Source of the DNA: an uncultured Lachnospiraceae bacterium
Lineage (GTDB): Bacteria; Bacillota; Clostridia; Lachnospirales; Lachnospiraceae
NCBI GenBank assembly: GCA_910587715.1
Contig: CAJUMV010000006.1
Location: 41,289-105,288, forward strand
Length of the DNA stretch: 64,000 nt
Reading direction: 5' to 3'
Position 1 is the stretch's first letter. Each line of letters opens with the position of its first letter. The position numbers and the translations under genes are program-made. Positions 25,920 to 35,106 of the stretch are shown in pieces. The notes beneath the pieces were generated by a model. That model was not told the DNA's origin. It saw only the letters and a list, made by a program, of their open reading frames with translations, and ran no database searches.

Positions 25920-28484
25920 ATGAGCGTGGTACAAAAAATATTCGGAACGCACAGTGAACGGGAAATCAAGCGCATTAACGGGCTGGTAGACAAAATCGAG
26001 GGGATGCGTCCTGAGATGATGGAAATGACAGACGAGCAGATGCGTGAGAAAACAAAAGAGTTTAAGAAAAGACTCTCCGAAGGGGAGACTTTAGATGAAC
26101 TTTTGCCGGAGGCTTACGCACTTGTCCGAGAAGCGGCGAGAAGAGTTCTTAACACAGAACACTACAGAGTGCAGTTGATTGGCGGTATTATTCTGCATCA
26201 GGGACGTATCGCGGAGATGAGGACCGGTGAAGGTAAGACGCAGACCTGTCTGCTTCCCGCTTATCTGAACGCGCTGGAGGGGAAGGGTGTGCACGTTGTC
26301 ACGGTCAATGACTATCTGGCGAAGCGTGATGCGGAGTGGATGGGACAGGTGCATGAGTTCCTCGGTCTGAAAGTGGGATGCGTTTTAAATGATATGAAGT
26401 CCGAGGAGCGCAGAGAAGCATACAACTGCGACATTACCTATGTGACCAACAACGAGTTGGGTTTCGATTATCTGCGTGACAACATGGTCATTTACAAGGA
26501 ACAACTCGTGCTCAGGGATCTCCATTATGCTATTATTGACGAGGTGGACTCGGTGCTGATCGACGAGGCGAGAACCCCGTTGATCATATCTGGACAGAGC
26601 GGCAAATCAACGAAGCTTTACGAGGCGTGCGACATTCTGGCGAAGCAGCTTACCCGCGGCGAGGACATGGAAGAACTTTCCAAAATGGACGCCATCATGG
26701 GCGTGGAGCGGGAGGAGACCGGGGACTTCATCGTGAATGAGAAGGACAAGGTGGTGAACCTGACCGCGCAGGGCGTCTCCAAAGTGGAGCGTTTCTTCCA
26801 GATCGAGAATCTGGCGGACCCGGAAAATCTGGAAATCCAGCACAACATTATACTGGCGCTGCGGGCGCACAACCTGATGTTCCGCGATCAGGATTATGTG
26901 GTGACCGACGATCAGGTTATGATTGTGGACGAATTTACCGGGCGTATCATGCCGGGGCGGCGTTATTCCGACGGTCTGCATCAGGCGATTGAGGCGAAGG
27001 AGCATGTGAAGGTGAAGCGGGAGAGCAAGACTCTTGCCACCATTACGTTCCAGAACTTCTTCAATAAATTTGAGAAAAAGGCGGGTATGACAGGTACGGC
27101 ACTCACGGAGGAAAAAGAGTTTCGTGACATTTACGGCATGGATGTGGTGGCGATTCCCACCAACAAGCCGGTTGCCCGTGTCGATCATCAGGACGCTGTA
27201 TATAAAACCAAAAAGGAAAAGCTGAGGGCGATTCTGCTCGCAGTGCAGGAAGCGCACGCCAAGGGGCAGCCTGTTCTCGTGGGCACGATTAACATCGACG
27301 CCTCGGAAGAACTTTCCGCCATCTTTAAGAGAAACGGTCTGGAGCATAAGGTGCTGAACGCCAAGTTCCACGAGCTGGAGGCGGAGATTGTGGCGGACGC
27401 CGGCATTCACGGCGCGGTTACCATTGCCACCAACATGGCGGGTCGTGGTACGGATATCAAGCTGGACGAGGAGGCGAGAGCGGCGGGCGGTCTTATGATC
27501 ATCGGCACGGAGCGCCACGAGTCCAGACGTATAGACAACCAGCTGCGTGGTCGAAGCGGCCGTCAGGGCGATCCAGGCGAATCGAAGTTCTTTATCTCGC
27601 TGGAAGACGATCTGATGAGGCTGTTCGGTTCCGACCGCATGGTTACCATGTTTAATGCGCTGGGCATCCCGGAAGGGCAGGAGATTGAGCACAGCGCGCT
27701 CACCAAGGCGATCGAGACGGCGCAGAAGAAGATAGAGAACAACAACTTCGGCATCAGAAAGAGCCTGCTCGAGTACGATCAGGTGATGAACGAGCAGAGA
27801 GAGATCATATATGAGGAGAGACGCCGCGTTCTGGACGGCGAGAGCATGAGGGACGCGATCTACAAGATGATCACGGATATCGTTGAAAACTGTGTGGACA
27901 TCTGCATCGGCGACGACTCCGACTTTGAGGAATGGGATTACAATGAGTTAAATACCCTGTTGCTTCCCACGGTGCCGTTAAAGCCCGTGGACGCCTCGAG
28001 GGTGCTTAAGCCTAAGAAAAACAGCCTGAAACAGCAGTTGAAAGAGGAGGCTGTGAAGCTCTACGAGAGCAAGGAGGCGGAGTTCCCGGAGCCTGAGGCG
28101 ATCCGCGAGATCGAGCGCGTGATTCTTCTTAAAGTGATAGACAGAAAGTGGATGGATCACATCGACGATATGGACCAGCTCCGTCAGGGCGCAGGCCTGC
28201 AGGCTTACGGACAGAAAGACCCGCTTGTGGAGTACAAGCTGAACGGTTACGAGATGTTCGATGATATGACACAGAACATCAAGGAGGAGACCGTGCGTCT
28301 GCTCTTCCGTGTGCGCATCGAGCAGAAGGTGGAGAGGGAGCAGGTGGCAAAGGTGACCGGCACCAACAAGGATGACACCCTGCAGAAAGGTCCCGTGAAG
28401 CGCGCGGAGGCGAAGGTTTATCCCAACGATCCCTGCCCTTGCGGGAGTGGGAAGAAATATAAACAGTGCTGCGGGAGGAAGTAG
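25920..28484 (+). CDS. secA: Preprotein translocase ATPase SecA
   Basis: An 854-residue motor of the Sec pathway, acting with SecYEG at the inner face of the membrane. Walker A is in MRTGEGKTQT (about residue 100), the DEVD box is in IIDEVDSVLIDEAR, motif VI in QLRGRSGRQGDPG, and the C-terminal zinc-binding tail is CPCGSGKKYKQCCG. Length and domain order match the full family. It begins after a terminator with its own candidate promoter; a toxin-antitoxin pair follows. Confidence 0.97.
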   Translation: MSVVQKIFGTHSEREIKRINGLVDKIEGMRPEMMEMTDEQMREKTKEFKKRLSEGETLDELLPEAYALVREAARRVLNTEHYRVQLIGGIILHQGRIAEMRTGEGKTQTCLLPAYLNALEGKGVHVVTVNDYLAKRDAEWMGQVHEFLGLKVGCVLNDMKSEERREAYNCDITYVTNNELGFDYLRDNMVIYKEQLVLRDLHYAIIDEVDSVLIDEARTPLIISGQSGKSTKLYEACDILAKQLTRGEDMEELSKMDAIMGVEREETGDFIVNEKDKVVNLTAQGVSKVERFFQIENLADPENLEIQHNIILALRAHNLMFRDQDYVVTDDQVMIVDEFTGRIMPGRRYSDGLHQAIEAKEHVKVKRESKTLATITFQNFFNKFEKKAGMTGTALTEEKEFRDIYGMDVVAIPTNKPVARVDHQDAVYKTKKEKLRAILLAVQEAHAKGQPVLVGTINIDASEELSAIFKRNGLEHKVLNAKFHELEAEIVADAGIHGAVTIATNMAGRGTDIKLDEEARAAGGLMIIGTERHESRRIDNQLRGRSGRQGDPGESKFFISLEDDLMRLFGSDRMVTMFNALGIPEGQEIEHSALTKAIETAQKKIENNNFGIRKSLLEYDQVMNEQREIIYEERRRVLDGESMRDAIYKMITDIVENCVDICIGDDSDFEEWDYNELNTLLLPTVPLKPVDASRVLKPKKNSLKQQLKEEAVKLYESKEAEFPEPEAIREIERVILLKVIDRKWMDHIDDMDQLRQGAGLQAYGQKDPLVEYKLNGYEMFDDMTQNIKEETVRLLFRVRIEQKVEREQVAKVTGTNKDDTLQKGPVKRAEAKVYPNDPCPCGSGKKYKQCCGRK

Positions 28485-28536
28485 GCAGACGAAGCAAGGA
28501 TATGATTTATCTAAAAATATGAAAGCAGGTGTATAA

Positions 28537-28755
28537 ATGAGCAATAGGGAAAGAGTGTTACAGCTTATTGATGGTATACCGGATATTAAATTACATTTTG
28601 TAGTGGAAATGCTGGAATCGCTGAAAGCATATGCGGGAGAAGAAATTGAACCAGATGAATGGGATTTGCAGATGATTGCGGAGGCGAAAAAGGAAAATGA
28701 TGGCGAGACGGTTGCGTTGGAAGATTTAGCGCGTGAATTGGGCGTGGTCTTATGA
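28537..28755 (+). CDS. Type II antitoxin-like protein
   Basis: A 72-residue acidic protein just upstream of a RelE/ParE-like toxin, with a 4-base ATGA overlap, the usual antitoxin-first arrangement. The N-terminal half is helical (RVLQLIDGIPDIKLHFVVEMLESL) and the C-terminus is acidic and probably disordered until it binds the toxin. AGCAGGTG precedes the ATG. The family was not identified beyond general similarity to antitoxins ending in LARELG. It lies between secA and prfB. Confidence 0.75.
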   Translation: MSNRERVLQLIDGIPDIKLHFVVEMLESLKAYAGEEIEPDEWDLQMIAEAKKENDGETVALEDLARELGVVL

Positions 28756-29009
28756 GCAATCAGTATGTAATCAGATTTGAAAAAGCTGCAGAAAAATTTT
28801 TGAGAAAACAGTCCCCGAAAACGCAGCAGAAATTGATGGTGGCGATTTATAAACTGCCAGACGGCACGGATATAAAACGATTAAAGGGGCATGACCTTTA
28901 TAGAATGCGCGTGGGTAATATAAGAATTATCTATGCGATAAAGGAAGAAATCAAAGTAATAAACATTGAAAATATTGACAACCGTGGAGACATTTATAAA
29001 AGGTATTAA
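28752..29009 (+). CDS. RelE/ParE-family toxin
   Basis: An 85-residue basic protein with the RelE/ParE fold order: the YVIRFEKAAEKFLRK start, the LKGHDLYRMRVGNIRIIYAI beta-hairpin region and the NRGDIYKRY end. Such toxins cut mRNA on the ribosome or inhibit gyrase; the conserved RMRVGNIRIIY core favours the RelE/YoeB side. It overlaps its antitoxin by ATGA. prfB starts 18 bases downstream and may be read through from this pair. Confidence 0.85.
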   Translation: MSNQYVIRFEKAAEKFLRKQSPKTQQKLMVAIYKLPDGTDIKRLKGHDLYRMRVGNIRIIYAIKEEIKVINIENIDNRGDIYKRY

Positions 29010-29027
29010 GAAAGAAGGTGACGTTAA

Positions 29028-30132
29028 GTGGTAGAATTAGACAATATGAAATCGGAGCTTTTAGCCTACGAAAGCCCCTTAGCGGAAGTGAGGGATTCAC
29101 TTTAACTTAGCGGATAAGGTAAAGCGGATCGAAGAGCTTGACATGGAAATGCAGGCGCCGGACTTCTGGGACGACCCGGAAAAATCCAACCAGAAGATGC
29201 GGGAGTCCAAAGGGCTGAAAGATGTCGTGGAGACGATGGACGGTCTTTCCAGCCAGTATAACGACATTCTGGAATTGATAGAGCTGGGCTATGAGGACAA
29301 CGACCCGGCGATCATTCCCGATATCGAGGAGGAGCTTGCCTCCTTTAAGGAAACGTTTGAGAACATCAGGATTAGCACGCTCCTTTCGGGCGAGTATGAC
29401 AAAAATAACGCGATTCTGAAATTGAATGCCGGGGCGGGCGGCACAGAGAGCTGTGACTGGTGCAGTATGCTCTACCGTATGTACACCCGCTGGGCGGAGC
29501 GCAAGGGCTATTCGCTGGAGGTAATTGACTATCTGGACGGCGACGAGGCGGGCATCAAGTCCGTGACGTTCCAGATCAACGGTGAGAATGCCTACGGTTA
29601 TCTGAAATCGGAGAAAGGGGTGCACAGGCTTGTGCGCATTTCCCCCTTTAATGCGCAGGGCAAGCGGCAGACTTCCTTTGTGTCCCTTGACGTGATGCCG
29701 GACATTGAGGAGGACGTGGATGTGGAAGTGAAGGACGAGGACATCCGCATCGACACGTACCGAAGCAGCGGCGCGGGCGGACAGCATATCAACAAGACGT
29801 CCTCGGCGATCCGTATCACCCATTTCCCGACGGGAATCGTGGTGACATGCCAGAACGAGCGCAGCCAGTTCCAGAACAAGGACAAGGCGATGCAGATGCT
29901 GAAGGCGAAGCTCTATATGTTAAAGCAGGAGGAGAACGCGGAAAAGCTGTCGGATATCCGCGGTGACGTGAAGGAGATTGGCTGGGGCAACCAGATCCGC
30001 TCCTATGTGATGCAGCCGTACACGATGGTGAAGGATCACCGGACCAACGAGGAGTCCGGTAATGTGGACGCGGTGATGGACGGGGCGCTCGATCCGTTTA
30101 TCAATGCGTATTTGAAGTGGATTAACAGTTAG
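29028..30132 (+). CDS. prfB: Peptide chain release factor 2 with programmed +1 frameshift
   Basis: The 367-residue RF2 is encoded in two frames. A GTG start at 29028 (AAGGTG upstream) opens 25 codons ending CTT-TAA at 29100-29105, with an AGGG element 5 bases before CTT. Slipping one base at CTT continues as AAC TTA GCG from 29104 to 30132. Joined, the protein has the normal N-terminus, the RF2 anticodon-mimic SPF at 205-207 and the catalytic GGQ at 250-252. The in-frame stop is TAA, not the common TGA; RF1 also reads TAA. Confidence 0.93.
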
Positions 30133-30150
30133 GAGACAGAGTATTCGGTT

Positions 30151-30177
30151 AGGGCAGATTTGGTTCTGCCCTTTTGG
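30151..30177 (+). terminator. Terminator after prfB
   Basis: Perfect 8-base arms AGGGCAGA and TCTGCCCT with a 6-base loop, then a short TTT tract. Confidence 0.65.
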
Positions 30178-30202
30178 CGATAAGAAAGGAGAAATTTGTC
30201 AA

Positions 30203-33200
30203 ATGATATTATACTTTAACCGAAAATCGTGTATGGCAATGGCTTTGTCGGTCGCAATGCTGTTTACTTCAGTTGACTGTATGTCTGTGCATGCGCAGGA
30301 GCTGGCGGGTATGACTTCGCCTGTTTCGGAAGATGAGAAACCGGACACTTCCGGGGAAGGGGAAATCACGAAAGACGAGCCGATTGATGGGACTGCTGTG
30401 ATCACTTCCTTTCAGGAATTGTCGGAAGAGGATTCCTGTATTAAGCTGACAGGAGAAAAGAGAGCGTTGGATGATGTGCTTGCGCTCATGCCTGAGACAC
30501 TGACAGCGAATGTAGAATATGCGGCGTCTGTGTCCGAAAATGCACCTGAAGGCGATACAATGCCCGGGGAGGGTGAGGTGGAACCGGGAGAGGAAGAGAA
30601 GCCTGGGGAAGACGCGACAAAACCGGGAGAGGAAGAGCAGCCGGGAGAAGGCGGGATTGAACCGGGAGAGGGCGACCAGCCCGGGGAAGGCGAAACACAG
30701 CCGGGAGAAGGTGACCAGCCCGGGGAAGGCGAAACGCAGCCGGGAGAAGGTGACCAGCCCGGGGAAGGCGAAACGCAGCCGGGAGAAGACGACCAGCCCG
30801 GGGAAGGCGAGACGGAACCGGGAGAAGACGACCAGCCCGGTGGTGGTGATGTGCAGCCAGGAGAAGGGGAGCAGCCGGGTGCGGAGGACAGCGACGGTCA
30901 GGATGTCCCGGACAGCGGTAATGGCGGTGGCGAAAACGGTGGGTCAGACGATGGCAGTGGTTACGAAACGGGGGAAGAAAGACAGGATGGTGGTTCGGGC
31001 GAGAGAGAAAGCCAAAGCTTGGCTCCCGGAAATGATGCGGCGGCTGCAAAGAGCAGAACGCTTGCGGCGGACGGGCAGCGTTGGCGCCTTCTGGTTGAGA
31101 CAGGGGAAAACAGTAACGGCCCTGTCGACAGCGAAGGAGATGGCAGAAATGAAGGCGACAGTAACGGAAATGAAGGCGACAGTAACGGAAGTGAAGGCGG
31201 AGTGGAAGGAAGTACCGGCGGAAACGAAGGTGACGAAGAAAGCGGCATAGAGGACGGTGAAGGTGCAGATGGGTCGGAGACAGGGGAAGGAGAAAATACC
31301 CCCCCTGATATAGAACCGGGTGTAGGCACGGATATTCCCAATGAGGAAAATTCTGACGCTGTACCTCCGGTGAAGGGCGACACAGTCAAGACGGAGGAAA
31401 TCCCTGTTACGTGGAAGTGTGAGGCGTATGAGACCGAGGAAGCGGACAGTTATACATTTGTCCCCGAATGGGATGAAACGAAATGGTCGTTAGCGGAGAG
31501 CGCAAAGGATACGGTTCCGACGATTGAGGTGGTCTATGTGGCGCCGGAGTCTGAGGTTTCGACTGAGGAAGAGCTTGTGGCGGCATTCGCGGCAGGCTAT
31601 GGTCAGATTACGCTTACGGAAGATATTTTTCTGTCAAAACCACTGTACCTTCCGGCTGGGGTTGACATAACTCTGGACGGCTGCGGATATTCCCTGCTCA
31701 GGGGCAAAGTGACCGAGGAAGGGGAAGAAACGCAGAGCTCTGAGACATTCGCTGGCGTGATGATTGCTATGGACGGCGAGGGTTACACGGAGGATACCTA
31801 CGGTACGTTGACGCTTAAGGATATCACTGTGAATGGCGGTACAGAGGTTGACCGCGCGGGTGCGCCCGCGATTCTGGATAGGGGGAACCTGATTCTGGAT
31901 GAGGGTGCGGTTGTCAGCAACAACTATAATTATGGTACCTATCCCAAAGAGGGGGAGGAGGAAAAAGAGGCGGTTCCGGACTACGGCGGCGGGATACAGG
32001 TGTACGGGGAGCTGACCCTGTCACCGGAAGCGCTGGTGACGGAGAATTTTGCGGATGAGTTTGGCGGTGGCATCTATCTGGCGGAAGGTGCGGTGCTTAA
32101 TCTGTATGCGGATGTGATTGTTGCTAACAGCGTGGGGGAGGGGCACGGCTATGGTGCGGACCTCTATGCCGCGCCGGGCAGTGTGATCTACTATGACCCT
32201 TCTGTGGATATGGAGAGGGAAGGATTTTATATCTGCAAGGGGGCGATTCTGGTACCGATGGGGATCGCGCAGATAAATCTGCCGGTAGACGGAAAGAAGG
32301 AAGTCTATATCAGCGTGTCGGAGGACAGCGGTTACAGCGAGGAAGAGGTGGCGGCGCTGAAGGCAGGGCTGGAAGCATTGGGGTATACGATTATTACCAA
32401 CCGGCGGACGGACATCGATACCACAGATCTGAGGAACTGGTATGTGTATGACCATTATGATACGGATGCGACATGCTGGGGAGAAGGAACAATGGCTGAT
32501 CCACCGCAGAAGTGGCTTGACGTGTATGGGGGAGGGAAGAAAAGAAAATTTTTTCCTTGGAGAGAAACTCAGAAGAAAAACGTTAAAAATCCGGCTTCGA
32601 CGATTGAAGAGTGGCTTGGGAGGCTGGGTGATACAATAGAAAATGATAACTACATGGGGGATCGTCGGCCATTAGATGGGCAATCGGGAATAGCGCCAGT
32701 GCTCTCGAATTTTAAAGAGCATATATACACACGAAACCAGGATGGATGTCCTACGATGACATTTGTGGGATATGGATGGCCTGCGTATGTTGATTTTCTT
32801 TTTTATGACCCGGAGTCTGATGGGGAGAAGGTGGTGGATTTTGATGTGGATTCTTCCGACATCTTTACACATACGATGGTAGGCAGTGGTTTTTTGGTGA
32901 ACACCGGTGTAAATGATAATAATCTGCTGTCTGGTTACCTGGTTTATTACGCTTATGCCGGCGCAGAGTATCCTAAGGATCCGACGAATACCAAAGCTCG
33001 GTCGGTGACCATTTATAGGATGGATGGGGTTGACGCGGATAAGCTTCATGGGGTTGGCGCGGATGTGAATGTGTCTGCAACTGGGAAGGGGGACTTTTAT
33101 TATATAAACAGTAAAACCAGGCCCGCGGGGATTGAGGGGTTTGAGGGGTTTACCGAGATTGAAAGAAAGGAGATTACTGAATGGGACGACCAGATGAGCG

Positions 33201-35086
33201 TTCAGATCAAAGCCGCACCGGACAGGATTGAGGTCAGACAACAGCCAAAAACGCCAAAATCGGAGAGCAAGGATATCAGTGAATGTGAGCCGATATTAGA
33301 TGTAACTCTCTCTCAGTTAAGTGGGTATAGCGGGTTTGGTCCGTTGGTGGCATATACCCATGTTGGGCATGTTTGCATGATGGCAAGCGGCTTCACTTTC
33401 TCTAACCTCCGCATGTATTTCACCGACCCGGAGTTGGAGCAAAAGGACATGCTAAACCCGCTGGAGGAGGCGGATTTCACCCAGGAAGGCACCCAGAAGT
33501 ACTTTATCAATCTTTTCGGGGATTCTGACCTTGACTACAACGATACGGCGAACTTTGGGCAGTATCAGGAATACATGAAGATGATGCAGAAAGAGGGGAT
33601 CGTGTTAATTACGGACAGGGAGACACCGTTTGATCCATATCTGGGAGATTCGGACGACCCGTATTCCAACCTCGTGGAGCTGAAGGACGGCGGCAAACTT
33701 TCTGTGGATGAGCTGATTGAGAAGATTAAGAACAGCATCGCTGACGACAGGACGACCACAAGGCTGGATGACAAACTGGCCAATCCGCCTGATGCAGGCG
33801 GGCTGGCAGAAGCGGCCCCGGGGCAGTCGGTGGGGAATATCTGGCTCCAAGCCGAAGGCGGGCAGGTCAGGGAAACCCTGCAGGGGGCCGCGTTTGGCGG
33901 GAGTGGCTATGAAATCCGGATTATGGATGACATTACATACTATCACGGAGACCCGTCGGGTCTCACCGTAAGCTATGATATTCTGAAACCGGGTAAGGTG
34001 GGGTATACGCCGCTGAGTACGGCAAAACCGTCCGAGGGTGCGTCCTTTACGGTGACGAGGGATACAAAGGAATGGCCTTCGGGCAGATATATTGTGCGGC
34101 AGACGATCAGCGGCAGCGCCATCCACGGATATGCCTACTTTGACTTGGAGCAGCCCACCACACCCGTGGATCCGCCTGTTACGTACCCTGTCAGGGTCAA
34201 TGTGACAGCCTGGAGGGATGGCAGTATCTGGACCGACAGCGGGAGACTTTTTAAGCTTCGACCCAGTGGCGGCGGCGACCTGATTGACCCTTCTTCCGGA
34301 ACAGTGCCCGAGGGAAATTATGTGGTCTATGATGTTACCGAGTCGGAAGAGGGCGTGGATACAGGTGTTCCCGTAACAGCGGCAAACGCGGATAAAGCAG
34401 ATACGGAGATTATCGTTTATGTGGATTACTATACGGTCACTTTCTACGATGGGAGTGCGGCTTATGGAATGGACACACCCCAGAAACCGGTGATCGTTTT
34501 GAAGGGGAAGAAGGTGGCAGAACCGGAGACACCCGACAAGGCAGGATACATCTTCACCGGCTGGAAAACCGGGGATGGCGGCAGTACGCCACATGATTTT
34601 GAGCAGGCAGTGACGCAAAAAACGGATATCTATGCAAGCTGGACGCCGATGCCGGTTAATAAGATTACCGCCGCGGCGGGAAAGGGCGGCCAGATCGACC
34701 CGGCGGGTGCCGTCAGCGGAGAGGAAATGCAGACGGTAACGGTGCGGCAGGAAGCGGTGCCGAAGGCTGAAAATGCTCAAACGCCGACAGGCGGCGGGGA
34801 GCCGAAAACAGGCGATGCTGCACCGACAGAAATCTATGCCACGGTGGCGATGATAGCCGGACTGACTTATCTGCTTCTCTACTTCATGGAAGAAAGCCGC
34901 GGTATGACCGAGCGGGAGAAGGAAGTGTTCGTGGCGGCGTTTATCCGCTGGGCGAAGAAGGGCGGCAGATTCAGGAGATGCTGCGCGATTGCGGCGATTT
35001 TCTGTCTGCTGGTATACTATCACAGCATTGGAAAACGCGCGGGAAGAGTCGGTTTTGACAGGGAGTGTCTGAGGCAGTCGTTGTAA
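30203..35086 (+). CDS. Large secreted repeat protein with beta-helix and InlB-like repeats
   Basis: A 1627-residue surface protein. Residues 1-34 are a signal peptide ending SVHA-QE. A Gly/Glu/Pro linker follows with 13-residue PGEGDQPGEGETQ repeats from residue 154. Residues about 455-680 have GGGI-type turns of a right-handed beta-helix. Near 1330 a Pro-rich PVDPPVTYPV leads to a DUF-like repeat and an InlB-type YYTVTFYDG...GWKTGDGG unit. PKTGD at 1534 precedes a first membrane helix, a basic segment and a second helix, an unusual anchor. The protein may bind host or partner cells; ligand unknown. Confidence 0.85.
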   Translation: MILYFNRKSCMAMALSVAMLFTSVDCMSVHAQELAGMTSPVSEDEKPDTSGEGEITKDEPIDGTAVITSFQELSEEDSCIKLTGEKRALDDVLALMPETLTANVEYAASVSENAPEGDTMPGEGEVEPGEEEKPGEDATKPGEEEQPGEGGIEPGEGDQPGEGETQPGEGDQPGEGETQPGEGDQPGEGETQPGEDDQPGEGETEPGEDDQPGGGDVQPGEGEQPGAEDSDGQDVPDSGNGGGENGGSDDGSGYETGEERQDGGSGERESQSLAPGNDAAAAKSRTLAADGQRWRLLVETGENSNGPVDSEGDGRNEGDSNGNEGDSNGSEGGVEGSTGGNEGDEESGIEDGEGADGSETGEGENTPPDIEPGVGTDIPNEENSDAVPPVKGDTVKTEEIPVTWKCEAYETEEADSYTFVPEWDETKWSLAESAKDTVPTIEVVYVAPESEVSTEEELVAAFAAGYGQITLTEDIFLSKPLYLPAGVDITLDGCGYSLLRGKVTEEGEETQSSETFAGVMIAMDGEGYTEDTYGTLTLKDITVNGGTEVDRAGAPAILDRGNLILDEGAVVSNNYNYGTYPKEGEEEKEAVPDYGGGIQVYGELTLSPEALVTENFADEFGGGIYLAEGAVLNLYADVIVANSVGEGHGYGADLYAAPGSVIYYDPSVDMEREGFYICKGAILVPMGIAQINLPVDGKKEVYISVSEDSGYSEEEVAALKAGLEALGYTIITNRRTDIDTTDLRNWYVYDHYDTDATCWGEGTMADPPQKWLDVYGGGKKRKFFPWRETQKKNVKNPASTIEEWLGRLGDTIENDNYMGDRRPLDGQSGIAPVLSNFKEHIYTRNQDGCPTMTFVGYGWPAYVDFLFYDPESDGEKVVDFDVDSSDIFTHTMVGSGFLVNTGVNDNNLLSGYLVYYAYAGAEYPKDPTNTKARSVTIYRMDGVDADKLHGVGADVNVSATGKGDFYYINSKTRPAGIEGFEGFTEIERKEITEWDDQMSVQIKAAPDRIEVRQQPKTPKSESKDISECEPILDVTLSQLSGYSGFGPLVAYTHVGHVCMMASGFTFSNLRMYFTDPELEQKDMLNPLEEADFTQEGTQKYFINLFGDSDLDYNDTANFGQYQEYMKMMQKEGIVLITDRETPFDPYLGDSDDPYSNLVELKDGGKLSVDELIEKIKNSIADDRTTTRLDDKLANPPDAGGLAEAAPGQSVGNIWLQAEGGQVRETLQGAAFGGSGYEIRIMDDITYYHGDPSGLTVSYDILKPGKVGYTPLSTAKPSEGASFTVTRDTKEWPSGRYIVRQTISGSAIHGYAYFDLEQPTTPVDPPVTYPVRVNVTAWRDGSIWTDSGRLFKLRPSGGGDLIDPSSGTVPEGNYVVYDVTESEEGVDTGVPVTAANADKADTEIIVYVDYYTVTFYDGSAAYGMDTPQKPVIVLKGKKVAEPETPDKAGYIFTGWKTGDGGSTPHDFEQAVTQKTDIYASWTPMPVNKITAAAGKGGQIDPAGAVSGEEMQTVTVRQEAVPKAENAQTPTGGGEPKTGDAAPTEIYATVAMIAGLTYLLLYFMEESRGMTEREKEVFVAAFIRWAKKGGRFRRCCAIAAIFCLLVYYHSIGKRAGRVGFDRECLRQSL
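30662..30886 (+). repeat. 39-nt tandem repeats coding for PGEGDQPGEGETQ
   Basis: Five 39-base units start at 30662, 30701, 30740, 30779 and 30818, with a partial sixth from 30857. Units 2 and 3 are identical, a likely place for copy-number change. They code for a flexible acidic linker. Confidence 0.85.
34850..35086 (+). repeat. C-terminal anchor repeat, copy 1 of 2
   Basis: A 237-base direct repeat, ungapped and nearly identical to 39047-39283, coding for the last 78 residues of the large surface protein. Sequence upstream of each copy is much more divergent, suggesting recent duplication or gene conversion of the tail. Confidence 0.85.
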
Positions 35087-35106
35087 GTAACAGAAGGAGG
35101 GCGTAT

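Noticed and set aside
26607..27692. Long minus-strand frame opposite secA (361 codons)
   Set aside because: It lies wholly opposite the catalytic core of secA, is rich in His, Arg and Leu as shadow frames are, and shows no family motif.
30662..30886. A possible CRISPR-like array (39-base units)
   Set aside because: Units run directly into each other without spacers and code in frame for PGEGDQPGEGETQ.
30519..31250. Arg/Glu-rich alternative frame inside the first surface protein
   Set aside because: It is an out-of-frame reading of the PGE repeats.
33605..35023. Long minus-strand frame opposite the surface protein (472 codons)
   Set aside because: Its codons mirror the plus-strand repeat gene; it has no ribosome site and a biased His/Arg content.
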